Part shown: piece by piece, positions 1-9,871 of the stretch
Layout of the letters: each line of letters starts with the position of its first letter
Position numbering within the stretch: the first letter of the stretch is position 1
NCBI GenBank assembly: GCA_039105265.1
Contig: JAPFFF010000018.1
Span: 2,666,001-2,730,000 of the forward strand
Origin: Tritrichomonas musculus
Taxonomy: Eukaryota > Parabasalia > Tritrichomonadida > Tritrichomonadidae
DNA: 64,000 bases
Direction of reading: 5' to 3'
The notes under the pieces: generated by a model
What the model was told of the DNA's origin: nothing
What the model saw: only the letters and a program-made list of their open reading frames with translations
Databases searched by the model: none
Program-made: the position numbers and the translations under genes

Positions 1-308
1 CAGTTGCCAAAAAGTGGTCATTGACTATTTAAAGCCTAGTAAATAAGATTAATGCTAGGTTTTACTATCCAGACGAGTTTTCATAGAAAAAGTCATAGAA
101 CTATCCCTATCGACTTTCAATTTTATCTTTTAGGTCTCAATAAAAAGATTTCTTCTAAAGTTTTCTTTTTTAATTTTCGTTTTATTTGAGCTTGACACTT
201 TTTCATTTTCTGAGTATCTCTGAATTTCTTGCATGCAGCTTGGGACACTTTTGAATGGATTTCTATGGTAATTTAAAAAGTTTGTCCCAAGCTAATTGAA
301 TCCGACTT
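1..308. other. Left-edge AT-rich spacer with a short inverted repeat
   Basis: I see no gene here. Two arms, 237-252 and 276-293, form an imperfect inverted repeat (AGCTTGGGACACTTTT against AGCTTGGGACAAACTTTT in reverse) around a loop of about 23 bases. A shorter palindrome, CCTAG...CTAGG, lies at about 37-60. Either could be the tip of an element that begins left of the window. Confidence 0.4.
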
Positions 309-310
309 TA

Positions 311-1924
311 AGGGTGCAGTATGAACACTAATATCTGGATAAATAAGTAGTATATAACTATTATATTATATAATCAATGATTGTGATTTTTTTAAACATA
401 AAATATTATGTTATTAAATAAAAAACAATTTTTTATTATTGTATATTTATAAAACATTAATTGAATTAATAATTGCTTTTTTGAATAAATAAAAAAGGAA
501 TTATTTGAAAAAAAAATTGAATTATTCATTTTTCAAATGAGAATATCTCATTAAAAATTAAATATAGAATTGTTTAAATATCCATATATCCAGATGTTAT
601 TTCAATAAAATAAAAATAGATTGTAAAAGAATCAAAATTATAATTTTCTGGAAAATGAAGATAATATAAGCAAGATGTGATCATGCAATATTTTATTTAT
701 TTATATGAAAAAATATTATAAAATCAAATTTTTAATATAAGTATTCATATAAAAGTTATCTATTATAAATACATGTTTTTTTAAAGCGCTTTGAAATTTT
801 GTTACAAATGAATTAAAATTGATTAATAAAAAACTTTTTTTAAAATAGAATAAAAAAAAAAAATCTCTCTGTCAGATTAAACTTCTTTGTGAGTAAAAAG
901 AATAATGCTGCTTTATAATTTCATTCATCAAAAATTGAATGACTACATAGATCTACAAATAGTCCGTTAATCAAGAAAAATTGAAAAACTATGTAGTCCT
1001 TCAATATGAACAATGAATCAATTATTCATTAAAAATTCGAATCTATGAATTTTAATAATTAACTTGACAGAGCCATTTTTGGGATTTTGGATATATTTAT
1101 AAAAAAATGATATCAAATTTTATCTCCTTATGATAAAAACTTCATCTGATTTTTTTATATGTATAAAACATTTCAAAGTGAATATGTGTATAGATATTTT
1201 TTAAAAAAAGTTAATATTCATATGTTCAAAACTACGATTTCAAGTCTAAAATTTTGAAAGATCATTCAATTTTCTGAACATTCGTTTATTAATAAAAATT
1301 TTTATTCTAAAAGCAAGAGACTGCAAAGCTGCTAAATATGATGTTAGGCAAGATTAAAATCAGGACAGTGAATAGGAATATGCCAATTTTTTCGCAAAAC
1401 TGCTATGATTATATTAACGATGTATAAGTAGATAAGTATTATGAAGGAGCAAGAGTAATATTTCTAAAATTGCTGAAAAAGTATTCATAAATAGCTGGAA
1501 AACCGTTGACTATTAGTTAATTGATTCGAAAATCATAATCAACGAATAGTGTAAAATCTGGCATGTAATGGAAGTCAAGTTGTTATATGCATCTATACAA
1601 ATATGAACCACTGGTTTTTGTCCGTATTTTATTTTAAGTATTGTTTCAAATTTGTTTGAATAAAGCCATGTAAAATGAAATTGACCAATAATGATTAATT
1701 TTGTATCGATCATGATTCAAAAATATTGAAAAAATCTATTTAAAATTTTTGAAAGTTTTGTCATAATCAATTCAATTTTTAAAGTCATAATTTCTTATTT
1801 ATAAAATTATAAAATTATTATATATTATATTTATATATTTTAAAAAATTTTTTATATAATATAATTCGATAATTTTACTAAAAAATCACTTTTTAATGAG
1901 ATAAACTCATTCATACTGCACCCT
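311..1924. mobile_element. TA-flanked terminal-inverted-repeat element, probably non-autonomous
   Basis: A perfect 15-bp inverted repeat, AGGGTGCAGTATGAA at 311-325 and its complement at 1910-1924, bounds 1614 bp. Both outer edges are followed by TA (309-310 and 1925-1926), the target duplication of Tc1/mariner-type transposons. The interior is strongly AT-rich and has no convincing transposase; the longest open frame, about 66 codons on the minus strand near 1513-1713, is not recognisable. Smaller inverted repeats lie inside (see separate entry). The superfamily assignment rests only on the TA duplication. Confidence 0.6.
868..1075. repeat. Nested inverted repeats inside the TA-flanked element
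   Basis: Outer arms read CTCTGTCAGATTAA near 868-884 and, in reverse complement, CTCTGTCAAGTTAA ending near 1075. Inner arms at 935-950 (TTGAATGACTACATAG) and 989-1004 (complement of TTGAAGGACTACATAG) differ at one base. The structure could be a smaller MITE inserted in the larger element or a foldback arm; no clear target duplication was seen. Confidence 0.4.
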
Positions 1925-3201
1925 TAAATAGTAAAAATTTGAAATTAAAATTTGAATTAATTCAAAATTGAATTAAATTTGTTTTGAAATAAAATACGGA
2001 ATTTTTCGAGTCCAATAGGATTATTGAATAATATATCTCGATCAATATGGAATAAAAATTATATTTATTATAAAATATTACTTTAATATTATAAAGAATA
2101 TCTATAAAACTAAAAAAATTCTATAAAAATTTTTATTTAATAAGAAATTATACTTTTAAATTTACCAAAACGGAAAAATAAAAAACTAAGTTTCAAATAT
2201 AGAAGAAGAAAGATTAAATTATTTTCAATCATGAAATCATGCGAATTCAAAAATTAATCAGAATAAAAATTTTAAACTTTTTGAAAAGGTAAATATAATT
2301 TTTTGATATGTTAAATATTGAGATTGATTGAATAATTTGAATGTTATATTCAAATTTGTAGAGACTTATAGAATTTTTTTTTTTTTCTGAATTCAAAATT
2401 GATTGTTGAAAAAGGTAGGGAAATTGTCCTTTTTTATATCTACCAATATGATAATGACAATGAGGCTCAATTTTTTTATGAATCATATATGATCATACAT
2501 GAATGTGATAAAATATCAATGAAATATATTGAACAATTTGACATATTCAACAAGATTTAAATCTATATTTAAAAAAAAAATATTATATCTTTCATTCAAA
2601 ATCATTTGTTATTCATTATAAAGCAGGTGTAGAATTAGCCAAAACATTTATAAACTTTTAAAGATAATATTGATTACAAATGCGGTATATTTGTAGAATA
2701 TTTTGAGAGATTTGATCAATAGCGATCATTATGGAGAAGTTAGGAAGTTCATTTGAAGGAACAAGAAATATAAATACATGTGAAATGAATGAATATACAC
2801 CATAGCATTGATATATAATTGTTAAACTTGATAGCAAGTTGCAATTCATTACTTGTAAATGAAACCAAAAACTTCGAGCAGAATGGTCCCAGTATAGAAT
2901 TTCAGATGATAGATGCAATCAATTTCCATCTACATTTATAGAATCATGTAATATCATATTTATCAAGCAAAAATGGTGTTTTTGATATTTACTTAAGAAT
3001 TGACAATTTTAATGATGAATGATAATGATGATAATAAGTGAAAAATAACAAAATCATACTATATTCAATGAGAAACAGTATATATATATATATATAAAAG
3101 ATCCTTTATATAACTATGTGGCGTAAAAGAAATTTAGTAGTAGCTTTCTAAAAGATCTAAAATAAAAACAGTAATCTCAAAAAAATCGTATTCATAATAT
3201 T
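1925..3201. other. AT-rich spacer, no gene seen
   Basis: No supported coding sequence. A short TA microsatellite lies at about 3079-3097. Open frames of 79-86 codons on the minus strand are composed of AT-rich codons with no recognisable motif. Confidence 0.5.
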
Positions 3202-5040
3202 TTATGATAATTTTGTCAATTGATTTTCCAAAAATTGTTTGAGATTACCATATGTATGAGAATAATCTTCAAATTGAATTCTTGTAAAACATTTTCTAGG
3301 GGTTCCAGGGATTTTTTCGTGTCCTTTAAATCCATTCATTATAATAATTGCTTTGCCTGAGTAGTTATACTTCTTTCTCTGGTAAGTTAAATAAGGTAAT
3401 AATTTTTTTTTCATCAAATCTGTAAAAAATTTATGGGTGCAGAAGTATTATATCTAGCTTCGGAAAAGAACTGATTGAGTAGTGATTTCATCAAAAATTT
3501 CATCATCAAGTGTAAATCTGGGAATAATAATCATTGGGTGGCATGAAGAACCTTCTGTGCTTATGCAAAGCAAAAGAGTTATTCGTTTTGTGGCTCTGTT
3601 AAATAGATACGTGCTTACTTCTTTATCATCAGGAACAACAATGTAATTATATGGAGCATCAACATATTGGTTTTGACTGGATTCGTCTAGATTGAAAATG
3701 AAACCTCCCAATAATAAATCTTGTTTTCCGTAAACTTACCCAATGCGTTCATATGACACGTATATTTTTTCGTTTCTTAGATAATAGCAGAGAATGCCTA
3801 TTTGGTTTATGAATTTTTTTCAGCTATTTTGTAGAACATATCTTTGATGTCATCTTTTTGTGAGCACGTGGTAGTTTTCAATCTCTTCAAGTGTTACATC
3901 ATATCTATCATCTTTTATCTGCTTAACTTCTACTATCTTGAAACCATCTATCATTTTTTTGATTGCTCTTTTGATTGTGCGTCTCGATGGGTATTTATTA
4001 ATTATCAATGCAATATAAAATGATATATCTTTGATACATGAATAATCATCTGTCGGTAAGAGAGCATCTTTTATTTGATCTACTTCTTGGGGACTTAAAA
4101 AGCATGATCAATGATGTGCTTTAATGATTCTCTAGTACTTTTGTACTTGTTAAATAATTGATCCATGAATCTTAGGCGGATAGAACAATATACCTATCGT
4201 ATCACATGAATTTATAGTTTTATCTTCTACAGTTTCTTTTTCATGCATCAGATAAATGGTTTTGCAAATCAAAAACGTTATCAGCTTTGCTTGCAAATAT
4301 GTAGCTTTGTTATCAATAGAAAATAAGTTTAAAACAAGATTTAAGAATCTTTCTTCCTTCTTTTGTTGAGTATATGATCAATTGAGAGTACTGTGTGAGA
4401 GCGAGTTTGTTGTACATTACAAAAGGTTGATTATGTTAAAGCAATTTTTTTTTAATAAATATAAAACATAAAAGAGGAAAAAGAGGTTCATTGGAGATGA
4501 ATCGGATAAATGTTTTTGCAAACCAAAAAGGTTATCAGCTTTGCTTGTAACTATTTAGCTTTGTTATCAATAAAAAATAAGTTTAAGTGGCTTCATATGC
4601 TTTAGAATATGTGGTATATGGATGGTATGCATTTCTGGTTGTTAACATATCCTCATCTAGTCATTGATTGCTTCTCTATAATTCTTCAAACCTTTGTGTT
4701 GCCAACACATTGTGGTACATTCATTATCATATGCTTTCTCTGTTACTAAATAATAAGCTATATCTTCAATAAATGCTTTTCATAATACATCTTCCTTCAT
4801 GTAAAAACTTAAAAACTATTTTGTTGTGTAATATTCACCTTTCAATAAATAATGAAGGTCTACGAACTCATCAGTTGTTTTCCTCTCTAAAAGTGCTCTC
4901 TCTTCAAATCCTTTCAGTAAATAATTATATGTTCTCAATAGCTGCTTTATTCTGTGAAACATCTAATTCGTTCCATTTCTGTTCGGATTTTTCTCATAAA
5001 GTATTCTCATCTTTTTTTGACTTAAATTATTTACTGTATT
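3202..5040 (-). pseudogene. Decayed DDE transposase region (DDE_1 / pogo-like)
   Basis: Minus-strand fragments in shifting frames together resemble a DDE_1 transposase. From N to C: about 4190-3850 reads TRESLKHIIDHAF, then QEVDQIKDALLP, then a helix-turn-helix-like PSRRTIKRAIKKM; 3711-3454 reads FIFNLDESSQNQY, the first catalytic Asp with its usual ITLLLCIS strand downstream; 3417-3202 contains AIIIMNGFKGHEK, where the second catalytic Asp position is Asn. Several stops and frame changes separate the pieces, so it is dead. Upstream, about 4600-4780, another minus-strand stretch (EKAFIEDIAYYLVTEKAYD) may be part of the same or another relic. An 83-bp direct repeat lies within it. No terminal repeats were found. 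Confidence 0.5.
4250..4586. repeat. Direct repeat of about 83 bp, two copies 253 bp apart
   Basis: Positions 4250-4332 and 4503-4586 share almost the whole string, including GTTATCAGCTTTGCTTG and TAGCTTTGTTATCAATA, with under ten differences. The copies flank about 170 bp of unrelated AT-rich sequence. This looks like a local segmental duplication inside the transposase relic rather than LTRs, since neither flanks an element body. Confidence 0.65.
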
Positions 5041-5259
5041 AGATTTTCCATACATCATAAGATATAATTCATAAGCAGCAAATTTGCTATAAACCATTGA
5101 AAATCAAGTGAATGAATTTATTTTCTCATATGCCAAATCAAAAATACAAAATCATACTTGATGAACAAACAAAAAATGATAAAAATAGTTATTACATATC
5201 ATTTACATAAAAATAGTTAATTTTGTAAATTATATTTTTGAACATTTAATAAGATAGTT

Positions 5260-5739
5260 TTAAAGAGGTTTGATTATAGGGACTTCTTCAATTTTTCCAA
5301 CACACGGATCATTAAATAATTCTTCAGCAGTTGAACCTGATACAATAAATAATTCATCAGAAAATTTGGAAACAATTGTCGCTGATCCTTGAGGTTTCCA
5401 ATCAGGAGGCGCTAATACTAATAATTTTTTCTCTTTTTTTAAAGATTTGAAATTAGGTTTATCGTATTGCTTCACCGGAATAAGTGAAAGGTATTCTGTT
5501 GATCGTGCATATGCAACTTGTGTTTCATTTAAGTACATTTTAAACCATCCGATCTGTATCATATTTGATGATTTGAATTGAATTCCGTGCTGGTTGAAAT
5601 CAGAAATCTTGTCATTTGGTATTGTTGTAAGAATTCTAACAAAAAACCATCCCATTGTTAGACTTAATGGTGCTCTTATGGATTGTGCATCTGTTACACT
5701 AAAATCTCTTAAATTTAAAGTTGGAGAACCTGCTCTCAT
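5260..5739 (-). CDS. Small conserved-looking protein of unknown function (159 aa)
   Basis: An open frame of 159 codons with balanced composition, unlike the surrounding AT-rich noise. A TCATT Initiator-like motif lies 14 bases upstream of the ATG, which supports this start. I do not recognise the family with confidence. Two segments, YLNETQVAYARSTEYLSLIPV (middle) and SGSTAEELFNDPCVGKIEEVP (end), loosely resemble the tail of subtilisin-type (I9) prodomains, in which a helix is followed by a V-x-x-I/V-E strand, but no protease domain follows; this is speculation. No signal peptide or membrane segment is seen. It is a separate transcription unit, about 200 bp downstream of the large helical gene, on the same strand. 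Confidence 0.6.
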   Translation of the reverse strand: MRAGSPTLNLRDFSVTDAQSIRAPLSLTMGWFFVRILTTIPNDKISDFNQHGIQFKSSNMIQIGWFKMYLNETQVAYARSTEYLSLIPVKQYDKPNFKSLKKEKKLLVLAPPDWKPQGSATIVSKFSDELFIVSGSTAEELFNDPCVGKIEEVPIIKPL

Positions 5740-5750
5740 GATGTATAAAA

Positions 5751-5755
5751 AATGA
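5751..5755 (-). promoter_or_regulatory. Candidate Initiator (TCATT)
   Basis: Matches the trichomonad Initiator consensus TCA(+1)YW. The A lies 14 bases upstream of the start codon at 5739, the usual short leader length. Confidence 0.45.
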
Positions 5756-5937
5756 AAACATTAACTTTTTCAATTAAAATTTTCATTCGATCAACATTTC
5801 AATAAATATTACTGAAATTTTGATTATGATTAGGTCAATTTATAAGTTTCCACATTTAGATATATGCAAATGGTATATTTGCTATTATAAATAAACAAAC
5901 AAGAATCAAATAACAAATAAAAATATAAAAATAAATT

Positions 5938-8880
5938 TTAATATTGAACTCGATAAGATTTTTTCAATAATTCAATCAAATTCGATTTAAAGTGAGGCTG
6001 ATTGACTAGATTTCTCAGACAACTATTTTCTGTTTGAAGTAAAATAGAGAAGAATTGATCCAAATATGAATGCATCTTTGCCATTTCAACAGATGCATGA
6101 GGGATTTTTGATGCCATCAGCAGTTTAGCGGCTACCAACTCCTCAATATCATTCAAGTGTTCAAAGAATCGATTTAAATTATCTTTTGCATTTTCATCCA
6201 AACCGAATTGCTTTGTCATGACGCTTGCCAAGTCAGCAAGTGTTGTAATGAGACAAGCAACAACTTTTTCGTCAAAAGAAGTAAAAACAGCATCCAATTT
6301 TTTGGCAAGAATTTCATTTCCGAGGATGAAATCAGCAAACTTTCTTTGATATAATAAAGCATTCCTGAAAGCCATCCAACAACTCAATCGATATTTAATT
6401 GAAAAATCACTTTTCCTTGACATTTCAGTTAATATGAAATCCCAAACATCTTGTAAATTAACGGTCCATTGATCCAAGAATTTAATACGATATAAAACTT
6501 TCAAACATTTCATCTTAATTTCATTAGTTTTCTTTGTCAAAGAAATCGCAACTGATGAAGCGAATTTATTGATAAAATCATAAAATTCTTTTCGGTTAAA
6601 ACAAAAAATAGCTTCAGCACTGACACAAAGTGTCAAAAACATATGCATGAAAGAAAGATAAGATTCATTATTCGTATCTTCGGCAAGAAGAGTTAAGAAG
6701 CCTTGGAATTGTGTGAATGGAATTGGTCTGAATGAAAACATTGTCTTTGTTTCTTTGAACAAAGCAATGATTGAAATGAGGAAATCTCGAAAGATGTCGT
6801 CTTTATCACTGATATTTCCGATCATTGAAATGAGCAATGATGGTGGAGTATCAGTTAACTGAACTTGAAGTGCAATTGATGTATCTGTATGCATCATCAA
6901 TTGCCACAATGAACGAGTATCTCGGCGTATTTCCGAAAGTGGGTTGCAAAGGCCTCTTTGCATAAATTTCAGGAGTTCAAATTTCGAGAAAAGACGAATT
7001 ACCTTTGTAAACTGGAGAATCACTACAATACGAATAATACGATAACTAAACATGTGAACTAGATGGTCAGTGGAATGGAAGTCATCTAAAATTTTCATGA
7101 AAAGTGCTTCATCACTTAAAATATCTACAACTTTTTTCAACGATTTGTGAATTAAATCACGTAAAAATGAAAGAAAATTGATATATTTCTCACTTGCTGA
7201 GAAGATAATCTGATAAAGTAGATAGATAAGTTGAGTTTGTCGAAATGCAGTAACAAGCGAGTCTATTTTGTTTTGCATTTTTGTTGATGGATTATTATCA
7301 ATTGCTGCTGTCACTTCTTCTTCTGGTATTGATTCTAAAGAATATGAAAAAGTCGATGAAAAAGAAACTAATTCAACAAATTGCTCGAGCGAATTCACAT
7401 CAATCTGGAGAAGAGATTGGAAAAATTGTGGGAATTGAAGCATATAGAGGACAATCATTGAAAATTTTGCTAGATATCGCTCACTATCAGAATATGATGA
7501 ATATTTTAGGATGGTTTCAAGTGGAACTTTTTCATATAAACATTCACCAAGAGTCTTTGGGCCTGATACAAGAGCTCCTAAGGCATCACGTGTTTCTTCG
7601 GGTGACATGCTCAACATAAAGAAACCACGAATGTCGTTTTCAACTAACGTTTTAAGCTCTGTAAAGAATGCTGAAGCATCTTTCTTTGTAGATCTTCTTC
7701 TAGAAACTCGCTTAGAACTATCTTTATTGGAATCTTTATTCTTTTCGGCTTTGTTTTTGGCATCTGTAAAGATAGAGGACAGTTGATTTATTGACGTGGA
7801 CTTAGTAGGAACTCGTTTAGTAATTCTCTTTTGTGCCATAAGGCCAATATCAAAAAGTGATCTCTCTTCTCTCAATCGCCTAGTAAGAGAATACCCTTGA
7901 TCTGGTGAGATTGGGACTCCAAAATTACTGATTAATTCAACAACTTCTTCAGCTGTTTTGAAACGACAATGATCAGGGATAATAGAATGGTAATGAACTG
8001 GCTCTTCTTCAATTTCTACTTGTAATAGCGATTGTAGAATCTCTTCATTATATGCTTTCATTAAGTTTTGGAGACCTGCTGTTATTTTGCTTTCTGTAAT
8101 AAGCTTATCAGTTAATGGAGGTGAATCTGTATGTGGCTGAATTGGAGGAGTTGGTGGTGCATTTATCATTTCTCCTTCTTGATTTAAATTCATAATTTCA
8201 CCTACTTGTCGCGGATTTGGAGGATAAGTTGCTAAATTTTTATCGACAAGAGAGCCCCATTGTAACATAGCGGATTCATATTCTTCAAAAGTAGAATACA
8301 GAGTTGGAGATGATTTTTGCGGTATTAATGATGAAGACCATGGCATTTTTTCGTTTAATTGGTATTGATATAAAATGTCTGCACTGTTAAGGCCTTTTTC
8401 AGGTAAAACTTGGTCTGGTTTGTAATCTTCGCCTTTTCTAAGAACATCATAAAAATAAATCATGTTTTGTGGACAAAGGGGTGAGGTTTCTGGCTTAAAT
8501 GCTCTGATAAGTCTTCTTTTAATAGTATTATCAGCCCATTCTTCATGCGAAATGATTTGTGGTGGCTCCATACGCGGAACTGTGTGCCCTACAGGAACAG
8601 GAATTGAAGCGTTTTTGGAAAAGTTTAAAAATTGATTTTTCCATTTAGAAAGTTCTAGTAAAAATTCTTCATATGTATTACAATTTGATTGATCTGGTAA
8701 AGGAATATCGAATTTTGGAACATTACCAACTTTATTATATTGCGAATTTAATAGTTCTGAATTTGAATTTGAAAAAACAGGCGTTTTGGATTTACTTTTT
8801 ACTGGCTTCTCATCATTTGTGAAATGTGTGAAGGTATATGATTTCGATATGTTTGTCTGTAATTTGATTGGAGCGCTCAT
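5938..8880 (-). CDS. Large helical (ARM/HEAT-like?) protein of unknown function (980 aa)
   Basis: A long intact frame with normal codon use. The first 330 residues are polar and proline-rich (for example NAPPTPPIQPHTDSPPLTDK). A basic Ser/Lys stretch lies near residues 390-410 (SSKRVSRRRSTKKD). From about residue 410 to the end the protein is almost entirely helical, with leucine/isoleucine spacing that suggests an armadillo/HEAT-like solenoid. No catalytic motif is recognised. An ATG lies eight codons further upstream at 8904, but a TCATA Initiator-like motif sits between the two ATGs, so I prefer the ATG at 8880, which begins MSAPIKLQTN. Open frames on the opposite strand at 7281-7786 are shadows. 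Confidence 0.8.
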   Translation of the reverse strand: MSAPIKLQTNISKSYTFTHFTNDEKPVKSKSKTPVFSNSNSELLNSQYNKVGNVPKFDIPLPDQSNCNTYEEFLLELSKWKNQFLNFSKNASIPVPVGHTVPRMEPPQIISHEEWADNTIKRRLIRAFKPETSPLCPQNMIYFYDVLRKGEDYKPDQVLPEKGLNSADILYQYQLNEKMPWSSSLIPQKSSPTLYSTFEEYESAMLQWGSLVDKNLATYPPNPRQVGEIMNLNQEGEMINAPPTPPIQPHTDSPPLTDKLITESKITAGLQNLMKAYNEEILQSLLQVEIEEEPVHYHSIIPDHCRFKTAEEVVELISNFGVPISPDQGYSLTRRLREERSLFDIGLMAQKRITKRVPTKSTSINQLSSIFTDAKNKAEKNKDSNKDSSKRVSRRRSTKKDASAFFTELKTLVENDIRGFFMLSMSPEETRDALGALVSGPKTLGECLYEKVPLETILKYSSYSDSERYLAKFSMIVLYMLQFPQFFQSLLQIDVNSLEQFVELVSFSSTFSYSLESIPEEEVTAAIDNNPSTKMQNKIDSLVTAFRQTQLIYLLYQIIFSASEKYINFLSFLRDLIHKSLKKVVDILSDEALFMKILDDFHSTDHLVHMFSYRIIRIVVILQFTKVIRLFSKFELLKFMQRGLCNPLSEIRRDTRSLWQLMMHTDTSIALQVQLTDTPPSLLISMIGNISDKDDIFRDFLISIIALFKETKTMFSFRPIPFTQFQGFLTLLAEDTNNESYLSFMHMFLTLCVSAEAIFCFNRKEFYDFINKFASSVAISLTKKTNEIKMKCLKVLYRIKFLDQWTVNLQDVWDFILTEMSRKSDFSIKYRLSCWMAFRNALLYQRKFADFILGNEILAKKLDAVFTSFDEKVVACLITTLADLASVMTKQFGLDENAKDNLNRFFEHLNDIEELVAAKLLMASKIPHASVEMAKMHSYLDQFFSILLQTENSCLRNLVNQPHFKSNLIELLKKSYRVQY

Positions 8881-8888
8881 GTAAAATT

Positions 8889-8893
8889 TATGA
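8889..8893 (-). promoter_or_regulatory. Candidate Initiator (TCATA) that decides the start
   Basis: Fits TCA(+1)YW with the A at 8891, 11 bases upstream of the ATG at 8880 and downstream of the alternative ATG at 8904. If this is the transcription start, the first ATG is not in the mRNA. Confidence 0.45.
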
Positions 8894-9271
8894 CCATTTA
8901 TCATCTCAAATCTATTTATCTTATTTTTCAGAAATTGATAAGATAGTATTCTCGTTAAACAATTTAACGGTCATTCTTAACGTAAATAAACAAATTTGGA
9001 ATCACTCTAATTTTATATATGATTTATTATTTTAGCCAAACATAGTGATTTTACATACAGTGAAAATTACAAGTATATCATTCATACATTTTTTCCAAAA
9101 TTTTTGTATTACAATTATATACCATATTTTGATAAGAAATAGCAAAATATTGTTGAATTTCACACCATCAATGCATTTTAAAAACGACATATTCCATTGA
9201 ATTAGATAAATTAGCTTTATAGAATGCCAAAATCGAATTTAAGGGGGTTGTTTTAATTTTTAACGTTTTTA

Positions 9272-9871
9272 ATGTCAAGTGGAGAAGTAAAAAAAGAAAC
9301 ACCTGAAAATCCAGGGGAATTAAATACTAATGAAAATGGGACGAGTAATGAGAATAAAAATGAAAGTAAAGACATAACTCTCAAGAAGAATATAGAACAT
9401 AAATCTATGAAAAATTCGCAATCTTCTAAATCGAATGATCAAATAGGGCATTCACCCAAAAAACCAGTTCTGAAACAAATGACATTAACAGAAATCGCAA
9501 TGAATTCCTCTCCCAAAAAGAAAAACGATAGTTCAACATCAACAATAAATCAAAAAGAACCACCAAAAATGCCTACTGTTATCCTAGATACACCAGCAGT
9601 CCAAACAAATGATGAGATAAAAACAGAAAAAAGCAATGAAACAAAAAGCGAAAATCCAAATACTGAAAATGAAAACAATAATAAAATCAGTTTTTCAAAA
9701 AGGAATATAGTTAAAATTTTAGGAGCTAATTATGATAAAGATAAGCAGCTAATTTTTGCAGTACAATTAAAAAAACCAAGTAAAACAGTTTATGTTCCTT
9801 ATTTGGATCTCAAAAAGAGAAGTCCATTAATTTTATGTGATTACTTCGAGTCTCTTATATGTTTTGATTAA
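9272..9871 (+). CDS. Chromo-shadow-domain protein without a chromodomain (199 aa)
   Basis: Residues 1-145 are low-complexity, rich in Asn, Glu, Lys and Ser, with several proline-lysine patches (SPKKP, SPKKK) likely to be disordered and nuclear. The last 52 residues, starting VKILGANYDKDKQLIFAV, align by eye with the HP1 chromo-shadow domain: the GA/GV turn after the first strand, alternating strands, then PLILCDYFESLICF matching the C-terminal PxxxxxFYExxL helix of HP1. No chromodomain with its aromatic cage precedes it. By family knowledge a chromo-shadow domain dimerises and recruits partners; this protein could pair with the HP1-like protein encoded at 42830-43309. Complete gene with flanking stops; no clear Initiator within 30 bases. 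Confidence 0.75.
   Translation: MSSGEVKKETPENPGELNTNENGTSNENKNESKDITLKKNIEHKSMKNSQSSKSNDQIGHSPKKPVLKQMTLTEIAMNSSPKKKNDSSTSTINQKEPPKMPTVILDTPAVQTNDEIKTEKSNETKSENPNTENENNNKISFSKRNIVKILGANYDKDKQLIFAVQLKKPSKTVYVPYLDLKKRSPLILCDYFESLICFD

Noticed and set aside
1513-1713. Possible mariner transposase fragment in the 311-1924 element
   Set aside because: No catalytic motif could be aligned; left as unrecognised.
4250-4586. LTR pair
   Set aside because: The direct repeats are only about 83 bp, 253 bp apart, with no element body between them.
4773-5042. Plus-strand 89-codon frame
   Set aside because: Lies opposite the decayed minus-strand transposase region and has no motif.
7281-7786. Plus-strand open frames opposite the 980-residue gene
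   Set aside because: Shadows of the long minus-strand frame, with no motif.
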